The notes under the pieces are model-generated. The model saw only the letters and a list, made by a program, of their open reading frames with translations, was not told where the DNA came from and did not search any database. Below, one piece after another: positions 6,664 through 15,147 of a stretch of 15,444 bases of DNA (positions are counted from its first letter, which is position 1; the number at the start of each line of letters is the position of its first letter). A program made the position numbers and the translations under genes. The stretch comes from an uncultured Sediminicola sp. GTDB taxonomy: Bacteria > Bacteroidota > Bacteroidia > Flavobacteriales > Flavobacteriaceae. The DNA lies in NCBI GenBank assembly GCA_938039345.1, contig CALHVB010000054.1:1-15444 (forward strand). Direction: 5' to 3'.

Positions 6664-6710
6664 ATGAGGAAAAATTTGACTGATTGCAACCTCGAAAAAA
6701 ATGCTAAAGC
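6664..6710 (+). promoter_or_regulatory. SAM-II-type riboswitch in the metK leader
   Basis: The stretch shows the SAM-II pseudoknot order. P1 is TGAGG (6665-6669) with CCTCG (6690-6694). The loop contains ATTTGACTGATTGCAA (6674-6689), with the AUUUG and AUUGCAA elements of the class. An A-rich linker follows, then ATGCTAAAGC (6701-6710), the conserved GCUAAA that forms the pseudoknot with ATTGCA (GCA 6686-6688 with TGC 6702-6704, and TT 6684-6685 with AA 6706-6707). The loop between P1 strands is 20 nt, close to the 19 nt of characterised SAM-II RNAs as I recall them. The related SAM-V class shares this core and cannot be excluded. It sits 94 bp before metK, whose product makes SAM, so feedback repression is the natural reading. 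Confidence 0.8.
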
Positions 6711-6803
6711 AGTTATAGCTGTAAATATCTATTTCAGTTTGTAATTTTCTTTATCTATTTCCGTCAAAAATCAGTCTTAAGTAATAAAATTAAATAAACA
6801 TTT

Positions 6804-8060
6804 ATGTCATATTTATTTACATCAGAATCTGTTAGTGAAGGGCATCCAGATAAAGTTGCAGATCAGATTAGTGATGCATTGTTAGATAGCTTTTTGGCTT
6901 TTGATCCAGAAAGTAAAGTAGCCTGCGAAACTTTAGTAACAACTGGTCAGGTTGTACTAGCCGGAGAGGTAAAAAGTAATACTTATTTAGACGTTCAGAA
7001 CATTGCTAGGAATGTAATTAACAAAATAGGATATACAAAAGGAGAATATCAATTTAGTGGAGATTCTTGTGGTGTAATATCATTAATTCATGAGCAATCG
7101 CAAGATATTAATCAAGGAGTAGACAGGGGAACAAAAGAGGAGCAGGGCGCAGGTGATCAAGGTATGATGTTTGGATATGCTACCAAAGAAACAGAAAACT
7201 ACATGCCTTTGGCTTTAGATATTTCTCATAAAATTCTACAAGTTTTAGCAGAGTTAAGAAGAGAAGGGAACCAGATTAATTATTTAAGACCAGATGCTAA
7301 ATCTCAGGTTACTATTGAATATTCTGATGATAATGTACCACAACGTATAGATACTATTGTCGTTTCTACACAGCATGATGCTTTTAATACTGATGATGAG
7401 CTAATGTTGGCTAAAATAAAAGAAGATATTATAGCTATTTTAATACCTAGAGTAAAAGCACAATTACCAGAAAATATACAAGCACTTTTTGATGACCAAA
7501 TAACCTATCATATTAATCCAACTGGGAAGTTTGTAATTGGAGGACCGCATGGAGATACAGGACTTACAGGACGTAAAATTATAGTTGATACCTACGGAGG
7601 AAAAGGAGCGCATGGTGGTGGTGCTTTTAGCGGAAAAGATCCAAGTAAGGTAGATCGTAGTGCGGCTTATGCAGCAAGGCATATTGCAAAAAATTTAGTG
7701 GCAGCAGGAGTTTCCGATGAGATTTTAGTACAGGTAAGTTATGCTATTGGTGTAGTAGAGCCAACATCAATTTTTGTAGATACCTATGGTACCGCAAATA
7801 TAGATTTGAGTGATGGTAAAATAGCTGAAAAAGTTTCTGAGTTGTTCGATATGCGTCCGTTTGCTATTGAAGAACGTTTAAAACTGCGTAACCCTATTTA
7901 TTTAGAGTCTGCTGCTTATGGGCATATGGGTAAAGAGCCTAAAACAATTACCAAGGTGTTTGAGTCTCCTTATAATGGTAGAGTAGAAAAAGAAGTTGAG
8001 CTTTTTACATGGGAGAAATTAGATACGGTAGATGCTGTTAAATCAGCATTCAACCTGTAA
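6804..8060 (+). CDS. metK: S-adenosylmethionine synthetase (methionine adenosyltransferase)
   Basis: MetK makes SAM from methionine and ATP, releasing phosphate and diphosphate, in the cytoplasm as a tetramer. The 418-residue product carries [19 protein letters not shown] (7-25) with H14 and D16, the signature [12 protein letters not shown] (115-126) and, in the C-terminal half, [13 protein letters not shown] followed by [19 protein letters not shown], the ATP and Mg/K binding loops. It is about 20-30 residues longer than the E. coli enzyme, mostly through surface loops. The ATG at 6804 gives the conserved [15 protein letters not shown] start. It is a single-gene transcript between its own promoter and terminator, under a SAM-II-type riboswitch. 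The methionine operon begins 2 kb downstream in the same direction. Confidence 0.98.
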   Translation: MSYLFTSESVSEGHPDKVADQISDALLDSFLAFDPESKVACETLVTTGQVVLAGEVKSNTYLDVQNIARNVINKIGYTKGEYQFSGDSCGVISLIHEQSQDINQGVDRGTKEEQGAGDQGMMFGYATKETENYMPLALDISHKILQVLAELRREGNQINYLRPDAKSQVTIEYSDDNVPQRIDTIVVSTQHDAFNTDDELMLAKIKEDIIAILIPRVKAQLPENIQALFDDQITYHINPTGKFVIGGPHGDTGLTGRKIIVDTYGGKGAHGGGAFSGKDPSKVDRSAAYAARHIAKNLVAAGVSDEILVQVSYAIGVVEPTSIFVDTYGTANIDLSDGKIAEKVSELFDMRPFAIEERLKLRNPIYLESAAYGHMGKEPKTITKVFESPYNGRVEKEVELFTWEKLDTVDAVKSAFNL

Positions 8061-8081
8061 ATAAATCATATTAAATTATAA

Positions 8082-8118
8082 AAAAAAAGAACCTTAACGG
8101 GTTCTTTTTTTGTTTTTA
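8082..8118 (+). terminator. Intrinsic terminator after metK
   Basis: AAAAAAAGAACC (8082-8093), loop TTAACG, GGTTCTTTTTTT (8100-8111), then GTTTTT. This is a strong stem with a long U tail beginning 21 bp after the metK stop. The A-rich 5' side also makes it bidirectional in form. Confidence 0.93.
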
Positions 8119-8119
8119 G

Positions 8120-8127
8120 TATTTTTG
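8120..8127 (+). promoter_or_regulatory. Candidate -7 promoter box for the lipoprotein hydrolase
   Basis: TATTTTTG matches TAnnTTTG just after the metK terminator. Start of transcription would be near 8134, before the ATG at 8150 but after the GTG at 8129, which supports the ATG as the true start. No clear -33 element was seen. Confidence 0.45.
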
Positions 8128-8149
8128 AGTGACTAATTATATTGAGAAT

Positions 8150-10069
8150 ATGAAACATATAATATTACTGATATTTATAATAATGTGTGTTGTTTCTTGT
8201 AAAGAAGAGCAAATACCTTTAGTAGAAGACGTTTTTGTAAAAGAAAATTATACAAAGCAAGAAGTAGCTATTAAGATGAGAGATGGGGTAAAGTTGCATA
8301 CTACTATTTATAGTCCAAAAGATACATCTAAAGTATATCCTATATTAATGCAAAGAACACCTTATAGCTCTAAGCCTTATGGAGAAGGAGAATTTAAAAA
8401 AAATATAGGGCCCAATATTCATTTAATGAAAGAAGGTAATATTATAGTGTATCAAGATGTTCGTGGTCGTTGGTTAAGCGAAGGTTCTTATGAAAATATG
8501 CGTGCCTATATTCTTAATAAAAAAACAGATAACGATATAGACGAAAGTTCAGATACTTATGACACCATTGAATGGTTAATTAATAATGTTGCGCATAATA
8601 ACGGAAAAGTAGGTGTTTGGGGAATATCGTATCCTGGGTATTATTCTACTTATGCAACAGTAGATGCGCATCCAGCTTTAAAAGCAGCTTCGCCACAAGC
8701 ATGTATTGGAGATTTCTTTTTTGATGATTTTCATCATAATGGCGCCTATTTATTAAGTTATTTTAGAGCAACTTCTCTTTTTGGAACTAAAAGACCCAAT
8801 GGAGACCAGCCTATTGATACAGCTTGGTATTCTTTGCCGAAATTACCTTCAGAAGATCAGTATCAATTTTTTTTAGATGCAGGACCATTAAAAAACTTAA
8901 ATTCTTTTTTTAAGTATAAAATAGACGGAAATACGAATGTAGAAAACGATGGTTTGGTAGATGATTTTTTCTGGAATGAGTTAAAAGAGCACCCTAATTA
9001 TGATACGTTATGGAGGAGTAAAGGCTTAATACAACATTTAAAAAATGTAAAACCTAGTGTTGCAACTATGGTTGTTGGTGGGTGGTTTGATGCTGAGGAT
9101 TTATATGGCCCTTTAGAAACCTATAAGAACATAGAAAAGTATAATAGAAAAAATTATAATACACTTGTTTTTGGTCCATGGGATCATGGTGCATGGGCAC
9201 GTAGAAAAGGAAAAAATATAGTAGGTAATTATTATTTTGGGGATTCAATTTCTGAGTTTTTTCAAGAGAAAATAGAGACTAAATTTTTTAATCACTTTTT
9301 AAAAGGAAAAGGTGACCATAATAGTGGCTTACCAGAAGCTTATGTATTCGATTCTGGTTTAAAAAAATGGAAAACCTATGATAGTTGGCCTCCAAAAGAG
9401 GTGGTAAAGAAAGAGTTTTTCTTGTCTGGTGAACAAATTTTAAGTGAGCAACAAGGTATTGAGAAAGGTATTAAATTTATTAGTGATGTAAAAAAACCTG
9501 TTCCTTATTCCGAAGATATAAAGTCTGTATTTACGCCAAGAAAATATATGACAGATGATCAACGTTTTGCTGCACGTCGTTCAGATGTTTTAGTCTATGA
9601 GACAGAAGTTATGGAAGAAGATTTAACATTGGCAGGAGATATATTGGCTAAGTTAAAAATAGCAACTACGGGTACTGCTGCAGATTGGATTGTTAAGGTT
9701 ATAGATGTACACCCAACAGATGAACCTACACATGAGCATATGCAAGAACATTTAAAAATGAGTAATTATCATATGATGGTGCGTAGTGAGGTATTACGAG
9801 GTAGGTTCAGAAATAGTTTTGCAAACCCAGAACCTTTTACACCAAATAAAAAAACAGAAGTAAATATTAAATTGCAAGATGTTTTTCATACAATTAAAAA
9901 AGGGCATAAGTTACAGGTACAAGTGCAAAGTACTTGGTTTCCGTTAATAGATTTAAACCCACAGACTTATGTAGATAATATTTTTAAGGCAGAAGAATCA
10001 GACTTTAAAACACAAACACATACTGTATTTACAGATTCTAGTATTGAATTTTTAGTTTTAAAGCCATAG
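8150..10069 (+). CDS. CocE/NonD-family serine hydrolase, lipoprotein, probably surface exposed
   Basis: The family contains alpha/beta-hydrolases such as cocaine esterase, X-Pro dipeptidyl peptidase-like enzymes and glutaryl-7-ACA acylases. Counting from the ATG at 8150 (639 aa), residues 1-17 are a lipoprotein signal with lipobox VVSC, so C17 is lipidated. The residues after it (K-E-E) fit the Bacteroidota lipoprotein export signal K-(D/E)2 that sends lipoproteins to the cell surface. The hydrolase core has RTPYS (Y72, likely oxyanion), DVRGRWLSEG, GVWGISYPGY (nucleophile S160), GGWFDAEDLYG (D314) and GPWDHGAW (H346). A C-terminal jelly-roll (from about 420) ends the protein. A GTG 21 bp upstream is in frame but would bury the signal peptide. 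The natural substrate is unknown; peptide- or ester-scavenging at the surface is inference. It is probably transcribed alone. Confidence 0.92.
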   Translation: MKHIILLIFIIMCVVSCKEEQIPLVEDVFVKENYTKQEVAIKMRDGVKLHTTIYSPKDTSKVYPILMQRTPYSSKPYGEGEFKKNIGPNIHLMKEGNIIVYQDVRGRWLSEGSYENMRAYILNKKTDNDIDESSDTYDTIEWLINNVAHNNGKVGVWGISYPGYYSTYATVDAHPALKAASPQACIGDFFFDDFHHNGAYLLSYFRATSLFGTKRPNGDQPIDTAWYSLPKLPSEDQYQFFLDAGPLKNLNSFFKYKIDGNTNVENDGLVDDFFWNELKEHPNYDTLWRSKGLIQHLKNVKPSVATMVVGGWFDAEDLYGPLETYKNIEKYNRKNYNTLVFGPWDHGAWARRKGKNIVGNYYFGDSISEFFQEKIETKFFNHFLKGKGDHNSGLPEAYVFDSGLKKWKTYDSWPPKEVVKKEFFLSGEQILSEQQGIEKGIKFISDVKKPVPYSEDIKSVFTPRKYMTDDQRFAARRSDVLVYETEVMEEDLTLAGDILAKLKIATTGTAADWIVKVIDVHPTDEPTHEHMQEHLKMSNYHMMVRSEVLRGRFRNSFANPEPFTPNKKTEVNIKLQDVFHTIKKGHKLQVQVQSTWFPLIDLNPQTYVDNIFKAEESDFKTQTHTVFTDSSIEFLVLKP

Positions 10070-10138
10070 AAAATGTAAAAAAATAATGTTTTCCTGTTTT
10101 TTATGTGTAAAAAATAGGAGTTTCAATTTTTTCGTACT

Positions 10139-10146
10139 TATATTTG
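10139..10146 (+). promoter_or_regulatory. -7 promoter box for the methionine operon
   Basis: TATATTTG matches TAnnTTTG, followed by CAC and a likely start near 10153, about 20 bases before the SAM-I riboswitch. The -33 region (about 10117-10124) is weak. Confidence 0.65.
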
Positions 10147-10174
10147 CACTCGCAAGTTCAAACATATATTGAAT

Positions 10175-10287
10175 AGTTATCAAGAAAGGTGGAGGGATTA
10201 GACCCATTGAAGCCTTAGCAACCCTCTGTTTTTACAGAGAAGGTGCTAAATTCTACCAAAGTAAATTTATACTTATGGCAGATAACG
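10175..10287 (+). promoter_or_regulatory. SAM-I (S-box) riboswitch of the methionine operon
   Basis: All S-box landmarks are present in order. P1 is GTTATC (10176-10181) with GATAAC (10281-10286). AAGAAAGGTGGAGGGATTAGA and CCCATTGAAGCCTTAGCAACC form P2 with its kink-turn and pseudoknot loop. P3 is CTCTGT-TTTT-ACAGAG (10224-10239). Then come AAGGTGCTAAATTCTACC, and P4 AAGTA/TACTT (10259-10263 with 10270-10274). The class binds SAM and turns methionine genes off. Here it precedes metY by about 130 bp, and the rest of the operon follows. Confidence 0.97.
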
Positions 10288-10293
10288 AAAAAC

Positions 10294-10320
10294 CAATTAC
10301 TTACTGTAATTGTACTTTCT
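10294..10320 (+). terminator. Hairpin in the SAM-I expression platform, possible weak terminator
   Basis: CAATTAC (10294-10300), loop TTACT, GTAATTG (10306-10312), a perfect but AT-rich 7-bp stem, followed by the pyrimidine-rich TACTTTCTTC and a further T-rich stretch at 10331-10347. It begins seven bases after the aptamer P1 and is the only obvious structure between aptamer and gene. It could end transcription when SAM is bound, but the stem is weak and no antiterminator pairing was clear. Confidence 0.45.
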
Positions 10321-10414
10321 TCTTAATAACTTTTTTGATTTTTTTATACTGCAAATGTCCGTAGTATACTGTTTAGCTTTTTTTAGTATTAATTTTAGAA
10401 AAAACAAAAAAATC

Positions 10415-11689
10415 ATGAGTAATCAAAAATTTTCAACAAACGCTTTGCATGCAGGGCACGACACAACTCAAACAGGAGGAACCAGAGCTGTACCAATTTA
10501 TCAAACATCTTCGTATGTTTTTAAAGACACAGATCATGCTGCAAATTTATTTTCGTTAAAAGAATTAGGATTTATTTATACACGTTTAAATAATCCTACA
10601 AATCAAATATTACAAGATAGGCTAGCAGCTATTGAAGGTGGTGTAGGAGCCGTTGTATTTGCGTCGGGTACTTCTGCTATTGCAACAGGTTTAATGACTT
10701 TGTTAAGAGCAGGTGATCATATTGTGGCTTCTAGTAGTTTATATGGAGGTACATTTACATTATTGAATGTAACCTTGCCAAGATTAGGAATTACAACTAC
10801 GTTTGTAGATGCCTCTAACCCAGAAGAGTTTAAAGCAGCCGTGCAAGATAATACACGAGCTTTCTTTGTAGAGTCTTTAGGGAATCCAAAGTTAGATGTA
10901 TTAGATTTAGAAGCTATTGCGGAGCAAGCTAAGGCTGTCGAAGTACCTTTTATTGTAGATAATACAGTAGCATCACCAGCCTTATTAAATCCTATTAAGC
11001 ATGGCGCTAATTTGGTAATTCATTCATTAACAAAATATATAGGAGGACAAGGAAATTCTTTAGGAGGAGCAATTATTGATGCAGGAACATTTAATTGGGC
11101 AAATGGTAAATTTCCAGAATTTACAGAACCTAGTGCAGGATACCATGGGTTAGTGTATCATGAAGCTTTAGGAGCCGCTGCATTTACGTTTAAGTTAATA
11201 TTAGAAGGCTTAAGAGATTTTGGTGGAGCTTTAAGTCCGTACAATGCTTTTCAGATTATTCAAGGCTTAGAAACTTTATCAGTTAGAATTAAGCAACATA
11301 GTGCAAATGCATTAGAATTAGCACAGTGGTTAGAAGGCAAAGAAGAAGTTGCATGGGTAAATTATCCTGGCTTAGCAAGTAGCAAGTACAATACTTTAGC
11401 AAAAAAGTATTTACCTAACGGACAAAGTGGTTTGGTAACTTTTGGATTAAAAGGAGGTTTTGATGCAGCTAAGAAAGTAACAGACGCAACTAAAATATTC
11501 TCTTTATTAGCCAATATAGGAGATACTAAATCTTTAATTATTCACCCAGCAAGTACAACGCACCAGCAATTAGCACTAGAACAACAAGCAGCCGCCGGAG
11601 TAACGCAAGATTTAATTCGTTTGTCTGTTGGTTTAGAAGATATAGAAGATTTAAAATCAGATTTAGAAGCTGCTTTTGAAGCACTTTAG
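10415..11689 (+). CDS. metY: O-acetylhomoserine sulfhydrylase
   Basis: MetY makes homocysteine from O-acetylhomoserine and sulfide with PLP, the direct sulfhydrylation step of methionine synthesis. From the ATG at 10415 the product is 424 residues, normal for the family. It begins FSTNALHAGHDTTQTGGTRAVPIYQT, and has YTRLNNPT (55-62; Y56 and R58 contact the phosphate of the neighbouring subunit's PLP), SSLYGGT with Y110 stacking on the ring, VDNT with D182, SLTKYIGG with K207 forming the Schiff base, and R402 for substrate carboxylate. An in-frame TTG at 10310 would add 35 residues with no family match and would overlap the leader hairpin, so it is rejected. The operon continues with the MetX fusion 45 bp on, which makes its substrate. 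Confidence 0.96.
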   Translation: MSNQKFSTNALHAGHDTTQTGGTRAVPIYQTSSYVFKDTDHAANLFSLKELGFIYTRLNNPTNQILQDRLAAIEGGVGAVVFASGTSAIATGLMTLLRAGDHIVASSSLYGGTFTLLNVTLPRLGITTTFVDASNPEEFKAAVQDNTRAFFVESLGNPKLDVLDLEAIAEQAKAVEVPFIVDNTVASPALLNPIKHGANLVIHSLTKYIGGQGNSLGGAIIDAGTFNWANGKFPEFTEPSAGYHGLVYHEALGAAAFTFKLILEGLRDFGGALSPYNAFQIIQGLETLSVRIKQHSANALELAQWLEGKEEVAWVNYPGLASSKYNTLAKKYLPNGQSGLVTFGLKGGFDAAKKVTDATKIFSLLANIGDTKSLIIHPASTTHQQLALEQQAAAGVTQDLIRLSVGLEDIEDLKSDLEAAFEAL

Positions 11690-11734
11690 GAAGTAGTTAT
11701 TTAAATAGCTTACAGAATTAAATAGAATAGAGTT

Positions 11735-14700
11735 ATGTTACATCATTTAAAAATAAATAATTATACCAATCATGGAGGTACAACTCAAGATTTAGAGTTG
11801 TCTTATCAACTGTTTGGACCTAAATTGCATACAGCACCTATAGTATTGGTGAACCATGCACTTACAGGAAATTCTGATGTAGCAGGCGAAAACGGATGGT
11901 GGTCAGCATTAATCGGAGATGGTAAATGTATAGATACTCAAAAATATACGATTCTTTGTTTTGATGTTCCCGGTAATGGTCATGATGGTTTTGTAATAGA
12001 TAATTATAAAGATTTTGTTGCTCAGGATATAGCCAAAGTATTTTTGTTAGGTCTAGAGCAGCTTTCTGTTCAAAAGGTATTTGCACTTATAGGAGGTTCT
12101 ATGGGTGGTGGTATAGCATGGGAAATGGTAGCTTTAAAACCTAATTTGGCAGAAAACTTAATACCTGTAGCATCAGATTGGAAATCAACAGATTGGTTAA
12201 TTGCCAATTGTCAAATTCAGGAACAGTTTTTAATAAATTCTAAACAGCCTGTTCATGATGCACGTATGCATGCTATGTTGTGTTACCGTACTCCAGAATC
12301 TTTTAAAGAACGTTTTAAGCGAAGTACAAACGAAGAATTACAAGTTTTTAATGTAGAAAGCTGGTTAACACATCATGGGAAAAAGTTACAAGAAAGGTTT
12401 CAGCTTTCGGCGTATAAATTAATGAATCAGTTGTTAAAGACTATTGATATTACAAGAGGTAATAAAGATGCTTTTAACAGTATAGAAAAGAGTGCTACCA
12501 AAATACATATTATCGGTGTAGATTCAGATTTGTTTTTTACGGCAAAAGAGAATAAAGATACTTTTAAACAATTGGCGCAAGTAAATAGTAATGTAACCTA
12601 CGGAGAAATTAGGTCATTACACGGGCATGATGCTTTTTTAATAGAGTTTCAGCAAATGGAACAATTGTTAAAAGGAATTTTTGACCAACAAGGCAAAAGT
12701 AAACGTGTAAAAGTTTTAAAATTTGGCGGTAAATCTTTAGCCAATGGAGACGGGTTAAAGCGTGTTCTAGAGATTATAACTACTAAAGTTAAAGGCGGAG
12801 AAAATATAGCGGTTGTTTTATCGGCAAGAGAAAAAGCAACCAACCAATTAGAAGGTATTTTAAAGAAAGCAGCACAAGGTAAAACGTATACTAAAGATTT
12901 TGATGCTTTTAAAAAATACCAACAATCTAATTTAGATGTTGAGTTATCTCAAGAGTTTTTAGATTTAGAAAAGTTGTTCGAAGGGGTTTCTCTTTTAGGA
13001 GATTATAGTGCAAAAATTAAAGATCAGGTTTTAGCTTATGGAGAGTTAATTTCGGCAAAGGTAGTTGTAAAATTATTGGGAGACCAAGAAGTTAAAGCTA
13101 AATTAATAGATGCCAGAGATATTATAAAAACAGATGCAAGTTTTGGTGATGCTCAGGTTTTAGAAGCAATTTCTAAAGAAAATGTATTGTCAGAGATAGC
13201 AAAGTTGGCAACTAATGTGGTACCTGTTGTTACTGGTTTTATAGCATCAAACAGAGATAATGAAACAACTACTTTAGGTAGAAACGGAAGCAATTATACG
13301 GCGGCTTTGGTGGCAAACTTTTTAGATGCTGCTGAATTACAAAATTATACACATGTAGATGGTATTTATACCGCAAATCCAGATTATGTGCCAGATGCAA
13401 AAAAGATAGAAGAACTATCTTATGCAGAGGCTAACGAGCTTGCAAATTTGGGAGCAACAATTTTACATGCAAAAACAATAATTCCGTTAATAGAAAAGAA
13501 TATTCCATTACGGATATTAAATACTTTTAATAACGATGCTGAGGGAACATTAATAAGCGCAAAGACTAATAAGGAAGGAATAAAGTCTCTTTCTGTAATG
13601 GAAGATGTAGCACTTATTAATTTTGAAGGACGTGGTTTATTAGGTAAAGTTGGTGTAGATGCGCGTGTATTTAAAGCACTAAGTGCTAATAATATTAGTG
13701 TTAATATTATATCGCAAGGCTCTTCTGAACGTGGTCTAGGTTTTGTGGTAGATGCAGAAGATGCCTTAAAAGCAAAACAAGTATTAACAGAAGAGTTTAG
13801 TATAGATTTTGAGACTAAAGATGTAAACATGATTACTGTTATCGATGACGTTTCGGTAATTTCAATAGTTGGTCAAGATTTAAGTTCGTTTCATAAACCC
13901 TTTAACGCACTAATAAAAAATCAAATAGTTCCTTTATTATTTAATAATACTGTAACGGGTAAAAATGTGAGTTTAGTGGTAAAAAGAGTTGACCTATATA
14001 AAGCATTAAATGTAATGCATGGCCAGGTCTTTGGAATTAGCAAGAAAGTAAATATTGCTGTATTTGGACATGGAAATGTTGGGGGTACATTAATAAGTCA
14101 GCTATTAAAATCTGCTAGAGCCATAGAAGAACGTAAAGGAATACAGTTAAATGTTTTTGCTGTTGCTAATTCTAAAAAAGTAATTCTAAATAAAAAAGGA
14201 GTTACAAAAAAGTGGGAAAGTAATTTTGATGAAAAAGGGATTGCATATTCACCACAAACCATTTTTGATTATGTAAAGAAGCATCATTTAGAAAATTTAA
14301 TAGTAGTAGACAATACCGCTAGTCAAGAATTTGTTTTAAGTTATTTTGATTTTATAGCAAATGGTTTTGATATTGTATCGTCTAATAAAATAGCGAATAC
14401 ACTAGATTTTGAATTCTATAGTAAACTACGTTCAGAATTAACTAAAAATCAAAAGCAATATTTGTATGAAACCAATGTTGGTGCTGGTTTACCATTGATA
14501 GATACAATTAAGTTACTGCATTTGTCAGGAGAAAATATTACACAAATAAAAGGAGTGTTTTCTGGTTCTTTAAGTTATATTTTTAATACGTTTTCTGAAG
14601 TTGATAGGCCTTTTTCAGCTATTTTAAAAGAAGCTATGGATAAAGGTTTTACAGAGCCAGATGCTCGTGAAGATTTATCGGGGAATGATGTGGGACGTAA

Positions 14701-15118
14701 ATTATTAATATTAGCAAGAGAATTAGATTTAAGAAATGAACTAGAAGATGTACAGATAGAGAATTTAATACCTAAAGAATTGCAAAAAGGAACTGTTGAT
14801 GCATTTTTGAGCAATTTAGAAGTGTTAGATGAAGTTTTTGAAAAAATAAAAGCAGCACAAAAACCAAATTATGTATTGCGTTATGTAGGCGATTTGTCTG
14901 GAGATTTACAAAAAGAAATAGGAAATCTACAAGTAAAATTAATATCTGTTCCTAAAGAAAGTGCTTTAGGGCAAGTTAAAGGTTCCGATTCTATTATAGA
15001 AATATATACAGAATCTTATGGAGAAAAACCTTTGGTTATTCAAGGAGCAGGAGCAGGAGCAGCTGTAACGGCAAGAGGTGTTTTTGGAGATATATTGCGA
15101 ATTGTAGAAAAAGGATAA
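11735..15118 (+). CDS. Trifunctional fusion: homoserine O-acetyltransferase - aspartokinase - homoserine dehydrogenase
   Basis: One 1127-residue frame holds three enzymes of homoserine and methionine synthesis. Residues 1-318 are a MetX-like alpha/beta hydrolase with NHALTGNSDVAG (40-51), nucleophile S122 in GGSMGGG, D265 in DSDLF and H298 in GHDAF. It is shorter than free MetX (about 350-380) and lacks the long NVLGG loop. After a short linker (QGKSKR), 325-610 are aspartokinase: KFGGKSL, AYGELISAK, TTLGRNGSNYTAAL, THVDGIYTANPD, LGATILHAKT. Residues 615-765 are ACT regulatory domains. From 771 comes homoserine dehydrogenase: FGHGNVGG (777-784), SSNKIANT with K885, ETNVGAGLP and LSGNDVGRK with K989. 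The MetA/X step and two upstream steps are thus joined, while aspartate-semialdehyde dehydrogenase is not here. The AK-HSD order equals ThrA/MetL. Acyl donor (acetyl rather than succinyl) is inferred from the MetX fold. Confidence 0.94.
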   Translation: MLHHLKINNYTNHGGTTQDLELSYQLFGPKLHTAPIVLVNHALTGNSDVAGENGWWSALIGDGKCIDTQKYTILCFDVPGNGHDGFVIDNYKDFVAQDIAKVFLLGLEQLSVQKVFALIGGSMGGGIAWEMVALKPNLAENLIPVASDWKSTDWLIANCQIQEQFLINSKQPVHDARMHAMLCYRTPESFKERFKRSTNEELQVFNVESWLTHHGKKLQERFQLSAYKLMNQLLKTIDITRGNKDAFNSIEKSATKIHIIGVDSDLFFTAKENKDTFKQLAQVNSNVTYGEIRSLHGHDAFLIEFQQMEQLLKGIFDQQGKSKRVKVLKFGGKSLANGDGLKRVLEIITTKVKGGENIAVVLSAREKATNQLEGILKKAAQGKTYTKDFDAFKKYQQSNLDVELSQEFLDLEKLFEGVSLLGDYSAKIKDQVLAYGELISAKVVVKLLGDQEVKAKLIDARDIIKTDASFGDAQVLEAISKENVLSEIAKLATNVVPVVTGFIASNRDNETTTLGRNGSNYTAALVANFLDAAELQNYTHVDGIYTANPDYVPDAKKIEELSYAEANELANLGATILHAKTIIPLIEKNIPLRILNTFNNDAEGTLISAKTNKEGIKSLSVMEDVALINFEGRGLLGKVGVDARVFKALSANNISVNIISQGSSERGLGFVVDAEDALKAKQVLTEEFSIDFETKDVNMITVIDDVSVISIVGQDLSSFHKPFNALIKNQIVPLLFNNTVTGKNVSLVVKRVDLYKALNVMHGQVFGISKKVNIAVFGHGNVGGTLISQLLKSARAIEERKGIQLNVFAVANSKKVILNKKGVTKKWESNFDEKGIAYSPQTIFDYVKKHHLENLIVVDNTASQEFVLSYFDFIANGFDIVSSNKIANTLDFEFYSKLRSELTKNQKQYLYETNVGAGLPLIDTIKLLHLSGENITQIKGVFSGSLSYIFNTFSEVDRPFSAILKEAMDKGFTEPDAREDLSGNDVGRKLLILARELDLRNELEDVQIENLIPKELQKGTVDAFLSNLEVLDEVFEKIKAAQKPNYVLRYVGDLSGDLQKEIGNLQVKLISVPKESALGQVKGSDSIIEIYTESYGEKPLVIQGAGAGAAVTARGVFGDILRIVEKG

Positions 15119-15147
15119 TTTAAGTAAGAAATAAGAATAAAATTATA

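Noticed and set aside
8129..8149. GTG start for the hydrolase
   Set aside because: It would put seven polar residues before the lipoprotein signal peptide and lies upstream of the predicted transcription start. The ATG at 8150 gives a standard signal with lipobox.
10310..10414. Longer metY start at TTG 10310
   Set aside because: The extra 35 residues do not match the family N-terminus and would lie in the riboswitch leader. The ATG at 10415 gives the expected start.
13420..13830. Antisense ORF of 136 codons across the aspartokinase and ACT region
   Set aside because: It lies opposite a well-conserved domain, has low-complexity Ser/Ala/Thr-rich content and no recognisable motif, so it is a shadow of the coding strand.
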